64,000 nt of DNA from Rugalucina vietnamica (GCA_964017185.1 OZ024876.1:12277726-12341725), one strand, 5' to 3'. Shown: positions 1-11,800, counted from the stretch's first letter. The notes: generated by a model from the sequence alone, not told the origin. Translations and numbers: made by a program.

Positions 1-570
1 ATTGGTATATCAGATATCTAAATTAACAAATAAGATATCTAATATAATATATAAGATATCTTATTTAATAAATAAGATATCATATTTACGTCAATATATC
101 AGATATCTTATTTAACATATAAGATATCTTATATACATTTAAAAAAACTGGCTAATAATAGTTTCTTCCCTTGAAAATGGCTAATGAAGGAAATAAGATA
201 TCTCATATACTATATTAGATATCTTATATAGTTAGGTTTATATATGATTTATCAATGTAGATATCTTTTATACTATATCAGATATCTGAATTGTTAAATC
301 AGATATCTTATATACTATATAAGATATTTAATACAACATATTAGATATCACATATATCATATTAGATATCTAATACAATAATTCAGATATCTTATTTAGT
401 AAAGAAGATATCTGATACAGTAAATTAGATATCTTATATAAATGCGCATATAAGATATCTTATATACTTTATAAGATATCTGAATTATTATGAGATATCT
501 TATATAGCGTATAAGATATCTTAATCATTATATTAGATATCTAATATGATAAATCAGATATCTTATATGC
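1..570. repeat. AGATATCT palindromic-word array
   Basis: The perfect 8-bp palindrome AGATATCT (often AAGATATCTTATAT) recurs about every 15-35 bp, with AT-rich spacers that differ from copy to copy. The array is cut by the window edge and stops near 570. About 180-200 there is a short non-array spacer. It resembles, with a different word, the GGATATCC array at 5770-6625, which is bounded by TIRs, so this may also be the inside of a transposon. No gene is visible. Confidence 0.85.
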
Positions 571-654
571 TGTAGTAATTTTTGAAACAATGTGTAACCC
601 CTTTGTAAGACGCCAGTTTTACTAATGTAAGTAATTTGTTAAAGGTTCTACATT

Positions 655-860
655 GCACAGATCTGTTTGCATGATGGCATCAGGATAAACATGTCCTTGA
701 AGTAAAACTGAGGTTTACAGGGTTATCTTTTTTTCTGTTCCAAAACATAGATTGTGGGTACTGGTTAGAACATGTATCCATGCACAACTGTTCTGTCTAT
801 GTTCTGAGAATATAAAATTTTTTCAACTGAAAATTTTCAATTGTTACAGTTTAGGAAAAT
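655..860. mobile_element. Family-B fold-back MITE, degenerate
   Basis: It carries family-B words: CATGATG near a GCACAGATCTG end, AAAACATAGATTGTGGGTAC, then TTTCAACTGAAAATTTTCA. Half of the central hairpin is decayed. It lies in the presumed first intron of the CARD gene. Confidence 0.55.
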
Positions 861-866
861 CCATAA

Positions 867-1640
867 GTGTCGCATCATGAAAAAACAAACATTTTGCATT
901 AATGCAAAAAGAAAGGTGCAGATCAGCAGCTTTTTTTTGGCTACACAGATAGTACAATAAATTTATCCAAAAGGCCTAGGGAATTTAAGGCCTGATTTCG
1001 GCCTCATGTGTTGATAAAAAACTGAATTTTGGAATTTTGAGGAGAAACGTATTGCAAATAGCAGGTATAGGTCCCTGCTAATAAATTCTAGCACAACTAT
1101 CACATTCAAATTGCACATGTTGCCATGGCAACGCTCCGAAAACCATAGAAATATCACTTTTTGCAATTTTTGGTCTATTTTTCACCATTCAACATCATTT
1201 TCAACTACCGGCCCACGCGACGAACAATTTCTTATTGTGAAATAATTATGAAGTATCATCCAGAGATATTGTATGCTGAGTATAATTTTGTTCGGAGTGT
1301 GGGCTGGCACTCAAAAATTAAAAAATGTGTTCAGAAATGGTCCAAAATAGACCAAAAAGTGCAGAATGTGCTCTATCTATGGTTCTTCTGGGCGTTGTCA
1401 TGGCAACGCTTGTAGGATAAATGAAGTACTTGTTCTTGTTTTTAATAGAGGAGACATATGGCTGTTTTAAGGAATAGTTTTCTCACCTAAATTCCAAAAT
1501 TTACTTTTTAGCAAAATCTGAGGCCAAAATCAGGCGTTAAATGCCCTAGTCCTTTGCAGTCTTTAGCCATCTTCTGTGCTCGTACAACTCGATTTGTTTC
1601 AGACCTGTCAAACATTGTTGGTTTTTTCAAGACATGGCTC
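867..1640 (+). mobile_element. MITE-A copy interrupted by a fold-back element
   Basis: The left part (about 867-972) has CGCATCATG...GGTGCAGATCAGC and the CAGATAGTACAAT motif. The right part (1553-1640) resumes with TTTAGCCATCTTCTGTGC, TCAGACCTGT and ends at GACATGGCTCA. The gap is filled by the inverted-repeat element at 973-1552, so the MITE-A copy is older than that insertion. No clean target duplication is left. Confidence 0.65.
973..1552. mobile_element. 580-bp fold-back element, TIR GGCCTAGGG
   Basis: The two halves are inverted copies of each other. The left end GGCCTAGGGAATTTAAGGCC pairs with the right end, whose complement starts GGACTAGGGCATTTAACGCC. Inner blocks also pair, for example GTTGCCATGGCAACG near 1120-1134 against CATGGCAACGCTTG near 1398-1411. 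It has no coding potential and probably forms a long imperfect hairpin. Superfamily is unknown. Confidence 0.7.
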
Positions 1641-1684
1641 ATATATTACATATTGGAATGTGTTTGTAATAAAAAATGTTGCAC

Positions 1685-1819
1685 CTGTATAGAAGCCACC
1701 ATGGTCGGTGTTAGAACTCCCTTCTCCTGCAGTGCTGTCAGTAAACCATCTTCCATAATCACATTGTCCTGTAGATACTTCTGTCGTCTCCGCAAAAGTT
1801 CACGATGCAAATCTTCCAT
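1685..1819 (-). CDS. CARD-domain protein, first coding exon (caspase-2-like)
   Basis: On the minus strand an ATG at 1819-1817 opens 45 codons that end in phase 0 at a consensus-like donor (CAG/gtgcaac, GT at 1684-1683). The peptide has the pattern of helices 1-3 of a caspase recruitment domain: MEDLHRELLRRRQKYL near the start, then LLTALQEKGVLTPTM and a terminal SIQ. The spacing of the H..LL...R..L, L..L..KG.LT..M and IQ positions is as in caspase-2 and CED-3-type CARDs. CARDs mediate homotypic assembly of cytosolic apoptotic or inflammatory platforms. A splice-acceptor-like AAATAG stands 10 bases before the ATG, so the 5' UTR may be spliced. The rest of the gene lies left of the window. It could instead be a CARD adaptor, since no protease domain is in view. 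Confidence 0.65.
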
Positions 1820-1868
1820 GCCTGTCAGACTATTTACAAAAGTTGTCTATCTAGAAATATTTCGTTTA

Positions 1869-2165
1869 TAGGTTACTAGCCAATTCAGTTATTTTGCACG
1901 CATTAATTGGTTTATTGGCAGTCAATCCAGTTATTTGTGCACACAATGTGGCTTACTGGCTGTCTATCCAGTTATTTTGTAGACATTAGTTGGTTTATCC
2001 AGTTACATTTATTTTGTACACACAATGTGGTTTATCGGCTGTCTATCCAGTTATTTTTACACATAATGTAGTTTATTGGCTATCTGTCCAGTTATTTTGT
2101 TCACATAATGTGGTTTATCGGCCGTCTGTCCAGTTATTTTTTTACACACAATTGGTTATTCAACA
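1869..2165 (+). repeat. Diverged minisatellite, GGTTTATYGGCTGTCTATCC
   Basis: Units of about 50-60 bp contain TTTATCGGCTGTCTATCCAG followed by TTATTTTGT and ACACAATGTGG. It is the same sequence family as the array at 2585-3490 but with a longer, diverged spacer, and it stands just upstream of the CARD exon. Confidence 0.75.
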
Positions 2166-2340
2166 TTCTAATACAAGGTTATCATTATCCCTATAGAACC
2201 TAATGGAAACTTCACCATGTGAAAATTAGCAATAATTCACTATAAACGAAATTCCGCCCGGAAACTTGTGTTTTTGTGACATCGCATGTAAACATTCCTG
2301 TCCGCCGAGAATGAGTCCTCTGGAAAACATTTGAAAATAA

Positions 2341-2440
2341 AAACACTTCTTTATTAGTCGTGTTAGGATTAAAATGATAATTTTGAAAATGAAAACACTT
2401 CTTTATTAGTCGTGTTAGGATAAAAATAATTTTACTAATA
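2341..2440 (+). repeat. 52-bp tandem duplication
   Basis: AAACACTTCTTTATTAGTCG followed by TGTTAGGAT occurs at 2341 and again 52 bp later at 2393. The two units are nearly identical. Confidence 0.8.
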
Positions 2441-2580
2441 CATGTATTGTGAATTATCTTTGATTAACGTCTAATGTTGTCGGGCAGATGTGATTCACTC
2501 CGGTTGCGCTGTCGTGAATTAATACATCACAATCTGCCCTCCAACATCCCGCAATAATTGACAGTAAAGTAAAATTATTT
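2424..2580. mobile_element. 157-bp TIR element
   Basis: A perfect 13-bp inverted repeat AAATAATTTTACT (2424-2436) pairs with AGTAAAATTATTT (2568-2580). Inner blocks also pair: ATGTTGTCGGGCAGATGTG against the complement of CACAATCTGCCCTCCAACAT. It sits between the two minisatellite arrays and probably split one array. No clear target duplication was found. Confidence 0.65.
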
Positions 2581-2584
2581 CTTA

Positions 2585-3490
2585 AATAGGCTGTCTAGTA
2601 ATTTTGTTGGTTTATTGGCTGTCTATCAAGTTATTTTGGTTGTATAAATTAGTTGGTTTATTGGCTGTCTATGAAGTTATTTTGTTCTATGTAAATTAGT
2701 TGGTTTATCGGCTGTCTATCGAGTTATTATGGTTTGTGTAAATAAGTTGGTTTATCGGCTGTCTATTAAGTTATTTTGGTTGTGTAAATTAATTGGTTTA
2801 TCGGCTGTCTATGAAGTTATTTTGGTTTATGTAAATTAGTTGGTTTATCGACTGTTTATCAAGTTATTTTGGTTGTGTAAATTAGTTGGTTTATGGGCTG
2901 TCTATCAAGTTATTCTGGTATGTGTAAATTAGTTGGTAAATCGGCTGTTTATCAAGTTATTTTGGTTGTGTGAATTTGGTTTATCAGCTGTCTATCTAGT
3001 TATTTTGGTTTGTGTAAATTAGTTGGTTTATCGGCTGTCTATCAAGTTATTTTGGTTGTTTAAATTAATTGGTTTATCAGCTGTCTATTAAGTTTTTTTG
3101 GTAAATTAGTTGGTTTATCGGCTGTCTATCAAGTTATTTTGGTTGTGTAAATTACTTGGTTTATCAGCTGTCTATTAAGTTTTTTTGGTAAATTAGTTGG
3201 TTTATCGGCTGTCTGTCAAGTTATTTTGGTTGTGTTAATTAGTTGGTTTATCGGCTGTCTATCTAGTTATTTTGGTTTGTGTAAATTAGTTGGTTTATCG
3301 GCTGTCTATGAAGTTATTTTGGTTTATGTAAATTAGTTGGTTTATGGGCTGTCTATCAAGTTATTTTGGTTGTCTTAATTAGTTGGTTTATCGGCTGTCT
3401 ATCTAGTTATTTTGGTTGTGTTAATTAGCTGGTTTATCAGCTGTCTGTCAAGTTATTTTGGTTGTGTAAATTAGTTGGTTTATCGACTGT
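2585..3490 (+). repeat. 46-bp minisatellite array, about 20 units
   Basis: The unit is close to GTTGGTTTATCGGCTGTCTA followed by TCAAGTTATTTTGGTTGTGT and AAATTA, 46-47 bp, with single-base variants and a few shortened units. No open frame is conserved between units. Confidence 0.9.
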
Positions 3491-3499
3491 CAAGTTATT

Positions 3500-3950
3500 T
3501 TAACCCATACATGAGCCTGGCATCCTATTTAATTTTTTTTTTGTGTGTGTGTATTGAGGCTTTACATCCCAGTCAACTATTTTTCAGGCATGTCAGGATG
3601 GAGCCAACGCTTCTTGGGTTTAACCAGTACTGTAGGCAGTTAAAGTGTCTTGCTCAAGGACACAACACGGTGACACCTGTGGAGATCGAACCCAGGACCT
3701 CTCGGTTCGGTGTCCGACGCTGTACCACTATGCCACCATGCTCCCTATCCTATTTAGTGTGACATAGGCAAACAGAATAGACCCAGCTGTGACGCCGCAA
3801 ATGCTGCATCCCATCTGGAGCTAGCCTGTTTGCTTAGAGCAAAGTCATCAAAAAAATAAAGTATTAGTCATGCCCAACACCCCTTAGAATGACAATGGAC
3901 TCACCAAAATGATAATAATGGGAAAGCCCATTCGTCACTTATGGTTTACA
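3500..3950 (+). mobile_element. Family-C MITE interrupted by a SINE
   Basis: It begins TTAACCCATACATGAGCC and resumes after the SINE with GACATAGGCAAACAGAATAG, a CATCCCATCTGGAGCTAG core and a right part with ATGGACTCACCAAAATGAT. Comparison with uninterrupted copies at 53716 and 58400 shows that 3532-3746 plus one 10-bp duplicate is an insertion. Confidence 0.75.
3532..3746 (-). mobile_element. tRNA-derived SINE with 10-bp TSD
   Basis: On the minus strand it starts with a tRNA-like head: box A TGGCATAGTGG and box B GGGTTCGATCTCC. A body with TTGAGCAAGACACTTTAA, a motif shared by several animal SINEs, follows, and a T-rich stretch on the plus strand marks the tail. Perfect target duplications ATCCTATTTA flank it (3522-3531 and 3747-3756). 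It is non-autonomous and would be mobilised by a LINE. Confidence 0.85.
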
Positions 3951-4021
3951 CACGTAAGTCCACTGGTTTATTAACATCCTATTCTGTTATGTTGTGCACA
4001 GTAGTTCAAGTGAACATTATG

Positions 4022-4254
4022 TGAGCCGCCTCGTTGGAAAACCAACAATGTAGTTTCCGAACAGGTCTGACACAAACCGGCCTGTACAGCTACAGAAGGC
4101 TAGAAGCTTGAAATTTTGGATTTAAGTAGAGGAGGAATTGTACTATCCGAGTAGCGAAAACAAAGGCGCTGATCAGCTTCGCGGTTACCGCGAAGCTGAT
4201 CTGCGCCTTTGTTTTCGCCTATGCAGATTGTTGGTTTTCCCATGAGGCGGCTCA
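4022..4254 (-). mobile_element. MITE-A, full copy (family description)
   Basis: Type description of the commonest element here. Terminal inverted repeats read TGAGCCGCCTCRTGGGAAAA followed by CCAACAAT. In this orientation a long arm follows (CCGAACAGGTCYGACACAAA, CTGTACAG, GCTAGAAGCTTGAAATTT, GAATTGTACTATCC), then an off-centre perfect stem: GCGAAAACAAAGGCGC and GATCAGCTTCGCGG pairing with their complements around a GTTACC-type turn. Length is about 235-240 bp with no coding capacity. Several copies have 2-bp repeats at both ends (TA, AA or TT), suggesting a 2-bp target duplication. Superfamily is not assigned. Confidence 0.9.
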
Positions 4255-5024
4255 TGTATTGGTATCCCTATTCACAACATTGTAAAAATTTGGCTAATGG
4301 AACTATCTCTCGGAAAACTTTTTTATTTGATATGTGTCTCATGAAATTTAGCTTCAGGGCTTGCAACAACCCAAACCGACGCCTCCCCCCCCCACCCCTT
4401 GAAGAAAAAAGGTTATATTCTAAGAGGTGGAAACTTGCATTTCAGGTAAAGTTACTAAGTAGATGAATTGTTTTACTCATGATGCTGAAAAAACAGAAGT
4501 GTTGCACCTTAGTATTCAATTTCTATGCAAAAAGGCAAGTTGCTGCATAACTAGGCTCTACTAACTTTTGAAATATATTTCAGCTATAATTTTGAACAAA
4601 CATCAAAAAGTTTAAATAAAAATCTACACTATCTAAACATGCTAAATTAAAATATTTTTCTTTTCAAGGACCCATTAGTTGTTATATTGAATATTTTTTT
4701 TTGTAGTTGTAAATTATTAAAAATAACCAATGTCAATTTAACTTAAAAAAAAAAATATGTCAAGGGAACTTAAAAAATTTCAAAGCTCCAACAATTACCT
4801 TATGAAATTTTACTAATGACCGTAACAAACATTTTTTTTTTTTAATTTTACCTCAATTCAATACAGCTGTTCTCATTATTTTTATAATAAATATTACACT
4901 CCAACTTCAAAGTAGCTTCACAAAATGTCAAAACATTTTCTTATTCAGTTGATTTAAACCATCCAATAACCTTTGAAAAGGCAAAAAATACAATGACTTC
5001 TATAGAGAATTCTCCCATAACTTA
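4255..5024. other. No recognised feature
   Basis: AT-rich sequence with short A and T runs and one C run near 4385-4399. No gene or repeat could be supported. Confidence 0.5.
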
Positions 5025-5243
5025 AACATGTCCATGCATTAAACAGATTTTTAAGTTTTGAAAAATGAAAATTTTTAGAAGGAAAATGTGATTTTTTTTT
5101 CTCCTTAATTTTGCTCAAAAGCATAGATTGTGGGTATTTGTAAGTACCATCTCTGCGAGGTATACCCTCGTAAACCCCAGTTTTACTATATTGCAATGGG
5201 GGTAAAGGGGGTACATATTGCACAGACTTGTTAGCATGATGAA
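5025..5243. mobile_element. Family-B MITE, partial
   Basis: It shows ACATGTCCATGCA at one end, AGCATAGATTGTGGGTA in the middle and GGGGGTACATATTGCACAGA plus CATGATG at the other end. The central GC-rich hairpin is reduced. Confidence 0.6.
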
Positions 5244-5264
5244 CTCACATTGTCAAAAATTATT

Positions 5265-5500
5265 TGAGCCGCCTCATGGGAAAACCAACAATGTGGTTTC
5301 CGAACAGGTCCAACACAAACCGACCTGTACAGTCACAGAAAAGAGCTAGAAGCTTGAAATTTGGGATTTAAGTAGAAGAGGAATTGTACTATCCAAGTAG
5401 CGAAAACAAAGGCGCTGATCAGCTTCGCGGTTACCGCGAAGCTGATCTGCGTCTTTGTTTTCGCATATGCAGATTGTTGGTTTTCCCATGAGGCGGCTCA
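5265..5500 (-). mobile_element. MITE-A, full copy
   Basis: Both TIRs and the GATCAGCTTCGCGG stem are intact. It lies directly after a family-B copy. Confidence 0.9.
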
Positions 5501-5738
5501 ATTATTTATCAAGTATCAAATGCTTCTTGGGTTGACTATATTAACAGTATTGTTAATCTGACAGTATTTTCATATCAAGAGATCAGGGCAAACGACCAAA
5601 TGGAGAAAAAGAGACTTAAAATATGCATTCTATGATAACAATTAACAAAAGACAATCAGTACCATTCTTAAGTGCAGACCAATCTCCATGTGTAACTTTA
5701 TATTGTATGGTGGTTCATCCTTGAATAGGAAAGATATA

Positions 5739-6655
5739 TGGGGTGCCATTTTACTATTTATTCCTTAGTTATGGATATCCATAATTCATTTATGGGTATC
5801 CATAATTCATTTATGGATATCCATGATTTATTCATGGATATCCTAAATTGAATTCAGGATATCTTAAAATAATTATGGATATCCTAAATTATCCTAGAAT
5901 ATCCATAAATGAATTATGGATATCCAAAAATGAATATAGGATATCCATAAATGAATTAAGGATATCCATAAATACATAAAAGGATATCCTAAACTACATT
6001 TTTGGATACCCAAATATCATGCTGAATTAAGGATATCCGTAATCAGATTTTAGGATATCCTAAATAAAAATTATGGATATCCTTAAATATTTAAGGATAC
6101 CCTTAAATGTATTTATGGATATCCAAAAATAGTCTTAAATTTAGGATATCCATAATTCAAATTAAGGATTCAAATTAAGGATATCCATAATTCCGATCGA
6201 GGATATCCATAAATAGGCTGATTTAAGGATATCCATAATTCAATTCCAGGATATCCTAAATTCATTTTTTAAAACCTTCCCCATTTCTTTAAATAATTTT
6301 CTTGTGATTTAAGGATATCCTTAAATGAATTATGGATATTCTAAAACATAATCTTAATTTAGGATATCTATAAATGGATTGAAGGAAATCCATGAATTGA
6401 ATAATGGATATCCAATATTCATCCTATTTAAGGATATCCTTAAATCAAATTATGGATATCCTTAGATAACATTTTATTTTAGGATATCCATAATTCATTT
6501 ATGGATATCCTAAAATCAATTTATGGATATCCATAATTCAGCCACATTAAGGATATCCTTAAACGAATTATGGATATACTTAATTCATTTATGGATATAC
6601 AAAAATGATTTATGGATATCCATAAATAGGGAATAAATAGTAAAACAGCACCCCA
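5739..6655. mobile_element. TIR element filled with a GGATATCC array
   Basis: Ends TGGGGTGCCATTTTACTATT and the complement of AATAGTAAAACAGCACCCCA form a TIR of about 30 bp with few mismatches, flanked by TA on both sides (5737-5738, 6656-6657), as in Tc1/mariner-type insertions. The interior (5770-6625) is an irregular array of the 8-bp palindrome GGATATCC with AT-rich spacers rich in TAAAT and ATTCAT. It has no ORF. Confidence 0.8.
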
Positions 6656-6861
6656 TAGAGATAAGCCTCAAGTTATTGTCATTACAGACCACTGGCAAAC
6701 AATAATGTTGTAATATTGCTTTATTATTTCATTTTAAGCACCTTGTGCATCTCCAAGAACTACTTGAAAGAATTCATTGTCTGTCCATTGACTCAATTTC
6801 AATGAGCAAACTAGTACTTCTGACAGAGACAGCTGGTCTGCTAATTGATTTTGACTCTATT

Positions 6862-7051
6862 TTAATTCAGCCACGACAGGAGCTAGAATTTTAAAATTTT
6901 GGATATAAGTAGAGGAGGAATTGTACTATCCGTGTAGTGAAAACAAAGGCGCTGATCAGCTGTGCAGTTACTGCACAGCTGATCTGCACCTTTGTTTTCG
7001 CATATGCAAAATGTTAATTTTCTCATGATGTGGCCCATATAGATTTTCCTA
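6862..7051 (-). mobile_element. MITE-A, left-truncated
   Basis: It begins inside the long arm (GGAGCTAGAATTTT) and continues to a degenerate right TIR, CATGATGTGGCCCA. The stem uses the GATCAGCTGTGCAGT variant. Confidence 0.75.
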
Positions 7052-7140
7052 AACTGTAACAACTGAAAATTTTCAGATGAAAAAAATTTGTTTTAGCATA
7101 GGCAAAAGTCTGTTTTTATCATGACGTGGCTCAGTTAATA

Positions 7141-7469
7141 AAGATTTTGATAAAACTAATTTACATTTAGTATTTCATATACCGTAGAATGATTTTCATG
7201 ACTCCAGTGTCGTATTATATGAGCATCATCAAGAGGCGCCATTTTGTTTATCCGAATTCTTTATATACAGAATACTGAAAAAATAGCCCCATTGAATTTC
7301 TCCTGGTGAGGCTCATATGTTACTGCACTTATTCTTTTGTTTTCTGGTTTTATCTTTTATAGGTACATCTATACCTATCTTTAATAACTTTAAATATCAA
7401 ATTTCATAAGAGACTATTATGTAAATTGCTGATCAACTGGTTCAGTTTGTATAAAACAAACACTCAAGA
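7141..7469. other. No recognised feature
   Basis: Ordinary AT-rich sequence. A short decayed MITE-A end may lie just left of it (about 7090-7132). Confidence 0.4.
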
Positions 7470-7866
7470 CGGGCTGCTACGCAAGAAAATTGGTCTTCAG
7501 GATTTCTAACCTATACACCCACAGAAGAAAGCTAGAGTCTGGAAATTTTGTGTTAAGTAGGGCAGAAACTGTACAGAAACTGAGTAACTGCACAGCTGAT
7601 CAGCACCTTTGTTTTCGCTACATGACTAGTACAATCTTCTTCTTTTCAAATCCCAAATTTCAAGCTTCTAACTATTTTCAGGTCCGACGCAAACAAAGCA
7701 AATGGCTAGAGGCTCGAAATTTTGGATTAAGAAAGTAGTGGAATTGTACTATTCTTTGGCGAAAACAAAGGCGCTGATCAGCTTCGCAGTTACTGCGAAT
7801 TCGCTGATCTGCACCTTTGTTTTTGCATATGCAAAATGTTTGTTTTCCCAGACGCGGCTCATATAT
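7470..7866. mobile_element. Cluster of two decayed MITE-A copies
   Basis: 7470-7690 mixes long-arm and stem pieces in both orders, with a stem reduced to one half. 7700-7866 is a minus-oriented copy from GGCTAGAGGCTCGAAATTTT to GACGCGGCTCA whose stem loop carries an extra TTCGC. This looks like recombination between copies. Confidence 0.65.
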
Positions 7867-7962
7867 TGCACTAGGGACTGGCATGATATAGTCAGAGATA
7901 GCTTTCCTACCATCAGATAAAATCACAACCATTACAAAATTACTCAAATACATAGATTTAAT

Positions 7963-8090
7963 GCATGCCAAGTCACCCATAAGTAACAAATGGACTTTCC
8001 CATCGTCATCATCTGGGTGAGTCCATTTTCATTTTAAGGGCAATCAGGATTGGTTGTAAATTTATCTCTAAGCAAACAGAATTTGTTTGA
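7963..8090. mobile_element. Family-C MITE, half copy
   Basis: It has TAACAAATGGACTTTCCC, TGGGTGAGTCCATTTTCATT, ATCAGGATTGG and AAGCAAACAGAAT, the right half of family C. Confidence 0.65.
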
Positions 8091-8099
8091 ATTGGGTTT

Positions 8100-8540
8100 T
8101 TAGTTCCACTCCAATTTCCCTCCCCGGTATGTTACACTTTACAAATTTACTCCAATACTCCAGTCCATGACTCCAGTCCAATACTCCACTCTATGACTCC
8201 AATCAAAAAAATACACATTGCCAAAAATTGAACGCAGAAGGTTTCTGATATGGGCGTTAATTTCAAAGCATATTCCCTGTTGAAAAAATATTGACTGATT
8301 TATGTTTTGGGTGAACAAAAGTGTACAAAGATGATATGCTAAGAAATTTGTATACACCATATCACAAACTATCTTTGTATTTTACAAAGTATTAAGTGAC
8401 TCTCTCTGAAATGAGTTTTCTGTTCCAATGCAAGATTTCCCTCTAAGGTTCGACTCCATTAGAATCCACTTCAATATTCCAGTCCATGACTCCACACCAA
8501 GACTCCAATCCATAAATTACACAGTGCCTAAATTTTTAAC
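8100..8540 (+). repeat. About 315-bp direct repeat, two diverged units
   Basis: ATTCCAGTCCATGACTCCA-type text followed by ACTCCAATC and a TACACA-TTGCC-like end occurs at 8146-8222 and again near 8470-8532. The region is otherwise featureless. Confidence 0.5.
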
Positions 8541-8638
8541 TGCTGTTTAATACAGCCTTCTGGGAGATGTAATAGAAAAGAATAGGAAATCTTGATGTTT
8601 CAAAGAATTTTAATGAAAATGACTGTCATACATAAATT

Positions 8639-8761
8639 TGAGCCGCCTCATGGGAAAACCAACAATCTGCATAGGCGAAAACAAAGACGCAGATCAGCTT
8701 TGCGGTAACCGCGAAGCTGATCAGGGCCTTTGTTTTCGCTACTCAGATAGTACAATTCCTC
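8639..8761 (+). mobile_element. MITE-A, left half of a split copy
   Basis: It runs from the TIR through the complete stem to GATAGTACAATTCCT and then stops at the boundary of the 11.1-kb composite. The missing right half, starting with the duplicated AATTCCTC, is at 19875-19995. Confidence 0.9.
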
Positions 8762-8803
8762 GGCTCAAGGGCACTATTGGGGACCATACGTTAGGATCAC
8801 AGA

Positions 8804-8815
<12 letters not shown>

Positions 8816-8875
<60 letters not shown>
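8816..8875. repeat. TA microsatellite
   Basis: An uninterrupted TA run of about 60 bp lies 54 bp inside the left end of the composite. Its counterpart at 13904-13978 is about 15 bp longer. Confidence 0.95.
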
Positions 8876-8879
<4 letters not shown>

Positions 8880-11800
8880 ACCAATACATACATCAGGTGC
8901 TCTTCAATACATGTCCGATAACCTTCACTGCTCGATACAAATCATACATCGTATATCTGGGTGGCAAAAAGGATGCTGCCTAATGGCCACATCAGTATCG
9001 TGAAAGGTGAACAAGTCGATCATTTTACAAATCAATATCATTAATCTTTATACAAGGACGTGACCATGCAATAATCATAGGTTGACAAGACGACAGGTTG
9101 ACAAGTCGACAAGTCGACAAATCAGTATTGTCCCAATCTGTATATCAACAGTTAACCCTAACCCTAACACCAACCTAAGCCTAACCATAACCTAACCGTA
9201 TCCCTAACCCTAACCTGATCTTTGTTATAGACAATAGCACTAGGTCAACAGGTCGACGTCGACAGGTCGACAAGTCGACAATTCACTATTGAAAAAATGG
9301 TCATTATTCACTCATTCTGTATATCAACAGTTAACTCTAACCCTAATACAATCCTAACACCAACCTAACCCTAACCCTAACCTAACCCTAACCCTACCCG
9401 GATCTTTCTTATTGACAATAGCTCTAGGTCATCTGGTCGACAAGTCGACAGGTCGACAAGTCGACAAGTCGACAAATCTCTATTGTTTATACATGTATGT
9501 ATACATGTAAATGGATGTGTAGATGCCCTCATTAATGGTCATTATTGTCCATATCTATAGGACATATCTATAGGTTAACAGTTAAAAATCAGAAATCAGA
9601 ATTGACTAGGGAGATGGATCTTCTGTAATGTCCACATCAGTAAATCGACAGGTCGACAAGTCGACAAATCAGTATGAGTGGTGTATACAAATGGAGGTGG
9701 AGATGTTGGTCAACCGGATCTTTGTTATTGACATATTGTCCCAATCTGTATGTCAACAGTTAACCCTAACCCTAACCCAACCCTAACCCTAACCACACAC
9801 TAACCCTAACCCTAACCCTAACTTAACCCTAACCCTTACCGGATCTTTGTTATTGACAAGAGCACTAGGTCGACAGGTCGACAGGTCGACAGGTCGACAA
9901 GTCGACAAGTCGACAAATCAATATTGCCAAAATATATAAATGGATAGGTAAGTATAGTCCAAGCGGAAAATCAAGGACTAAGTGCATGATGGGAAAAAGA
10001 GCCTATGTGGTATATAGCTGTCAATACATAATAATCATCATATACCTGAAGCATGATAGCATACGACGCCTGGGGAGCAAGCACTAACCCTAACCCTAGC
10101 CAAGCCCTAACCCTAACCACACACTAACCCTAACACTAACCCTTATCTAACCCTAACCCTAACCGGATCTTTGTTATCGACAATAGCACTTGGTCGACAG
10201 GTCGATAGGTCGACAAGTCGACAAGTCGACAAATCAATATTGCCAAAATATATAAATGGATAGGAAGGTATAGTCCAAGCGGAACTACAAGGACTAAGTG
10301 CATGATGGGAAATAGAACCTATGTGGCACATTTAGCTGTCAATACGTAATAATCATCATATACCTGAAGCGGGAGGATCGCATACGACGCCTGTGGGACA
10401 AGCCCCCCCCCCTCGACCCCCAAGCTAAAGAAAGAATCCTCCGAGATTACTTTCACTGGCAATATCGACATGTGATAAGCCTTTAAGTTTCCAGTGGATA
10501 TGCGGCTGTACATCTAAATATGTCATTTATCTGTACTGCCAAAACTGAATTGTCGACTTGTCGACTTGTCGACCTATGAGATTAGGAAAAGGGTCCTCAT
10601 TAATGCTCATTATTGTCCCATTCTGTATGTCAACATTTAACCCTAACCCTTACCCTAGCCCAACCCTAAACCTAACCACACACTAACCCTAACCCTATCC
10701 CTAACCGGATCTTTGTTCTTGACAATAGCACTAGGTCGACAGGTCGACAAGTCGACAAGTCGACAGGTCGACAAGTTGACTCTTCAATTTTGGCAGTACA
10801 TATAAATGACATATATAGATGGTTGTTGTTGACAATAGCACTAGGTCGACAGGTCGACAAGTTGACAGGTCGACAAGTCGACAGGTCGACAAGTCGACAG
10901 GTCGACAAGTCGACAAGTCGACAAATCAATATTGCCAAAATATATAAATGGATAGGTAGGTATAGTACAAGCGGAAGTACAATAATTGGCTAGGGAGATG
11001 GATCTTCTGTAATGTCCACATCAGTAAATCTACAGGTCGACAAGTCGACAGGTCGACAAGTCGACAAATCAGTATGAGTGGTGTATACAAATGGAGGTGG
11101 AGATGTTGGTCAACCGGATCTTTGTTATTGACATATTGTCCCAATCTGTATGTCAACAGTTAACCCTAACCCTAACCCAACCCTAACCCTAACCACACAC
11201 TAACCCTAACCCTAACCCTAACTTAACCCTAACCCTTACCGGATCTTTCTTATTGACAAGAGCACTAGGTCGACAGGTCGACAGGTCGACAAGTCGACAA
11301 GTCGACAAATCAATATTGCCAAAATATATAAATGGATAGGTAGGTACAGTCCAAGCGGAAATACAAGGACTAAGTGCATGATGGGAAAAAGAGCCTATGT
11401 GGTATATAGCTGTCAATACATAATAATCATCATATACCTGAAGCATGATCCCATACGACGCCTGGGGGGCAAGCACTAATCCTAACCCTAGCCAAGCCCT
11501 AACCCTAACCACACACTAACCCTAACACTAACCCTAATCTAACCCTAACCCTAACCGGATCTTTGTTATCGACAATAGCACTAGGTCGACAGATCGACAA
11601 GTCGACAAATCAATAATGCCAAAATTGCTAACACTAACCCTTATCTATCCATAAACCTAACCGGATCTTTCTAACTGACAATAGCACTAGGTCGGTCGAC
11701 AGGTGGACAGGTCGACAAGTCGACAAGTCGACAAGTCAACAAATCAATATTGCCAAAATATATAAATGGATAGGTAGGTATAGTCCAAGAGGAACTACAA

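Noticed and set aside
3475-3762. 95-codon frame over the SINE
   Set aside because: It covers a tRNA-derived SINE with target duplications; no protein pattern.
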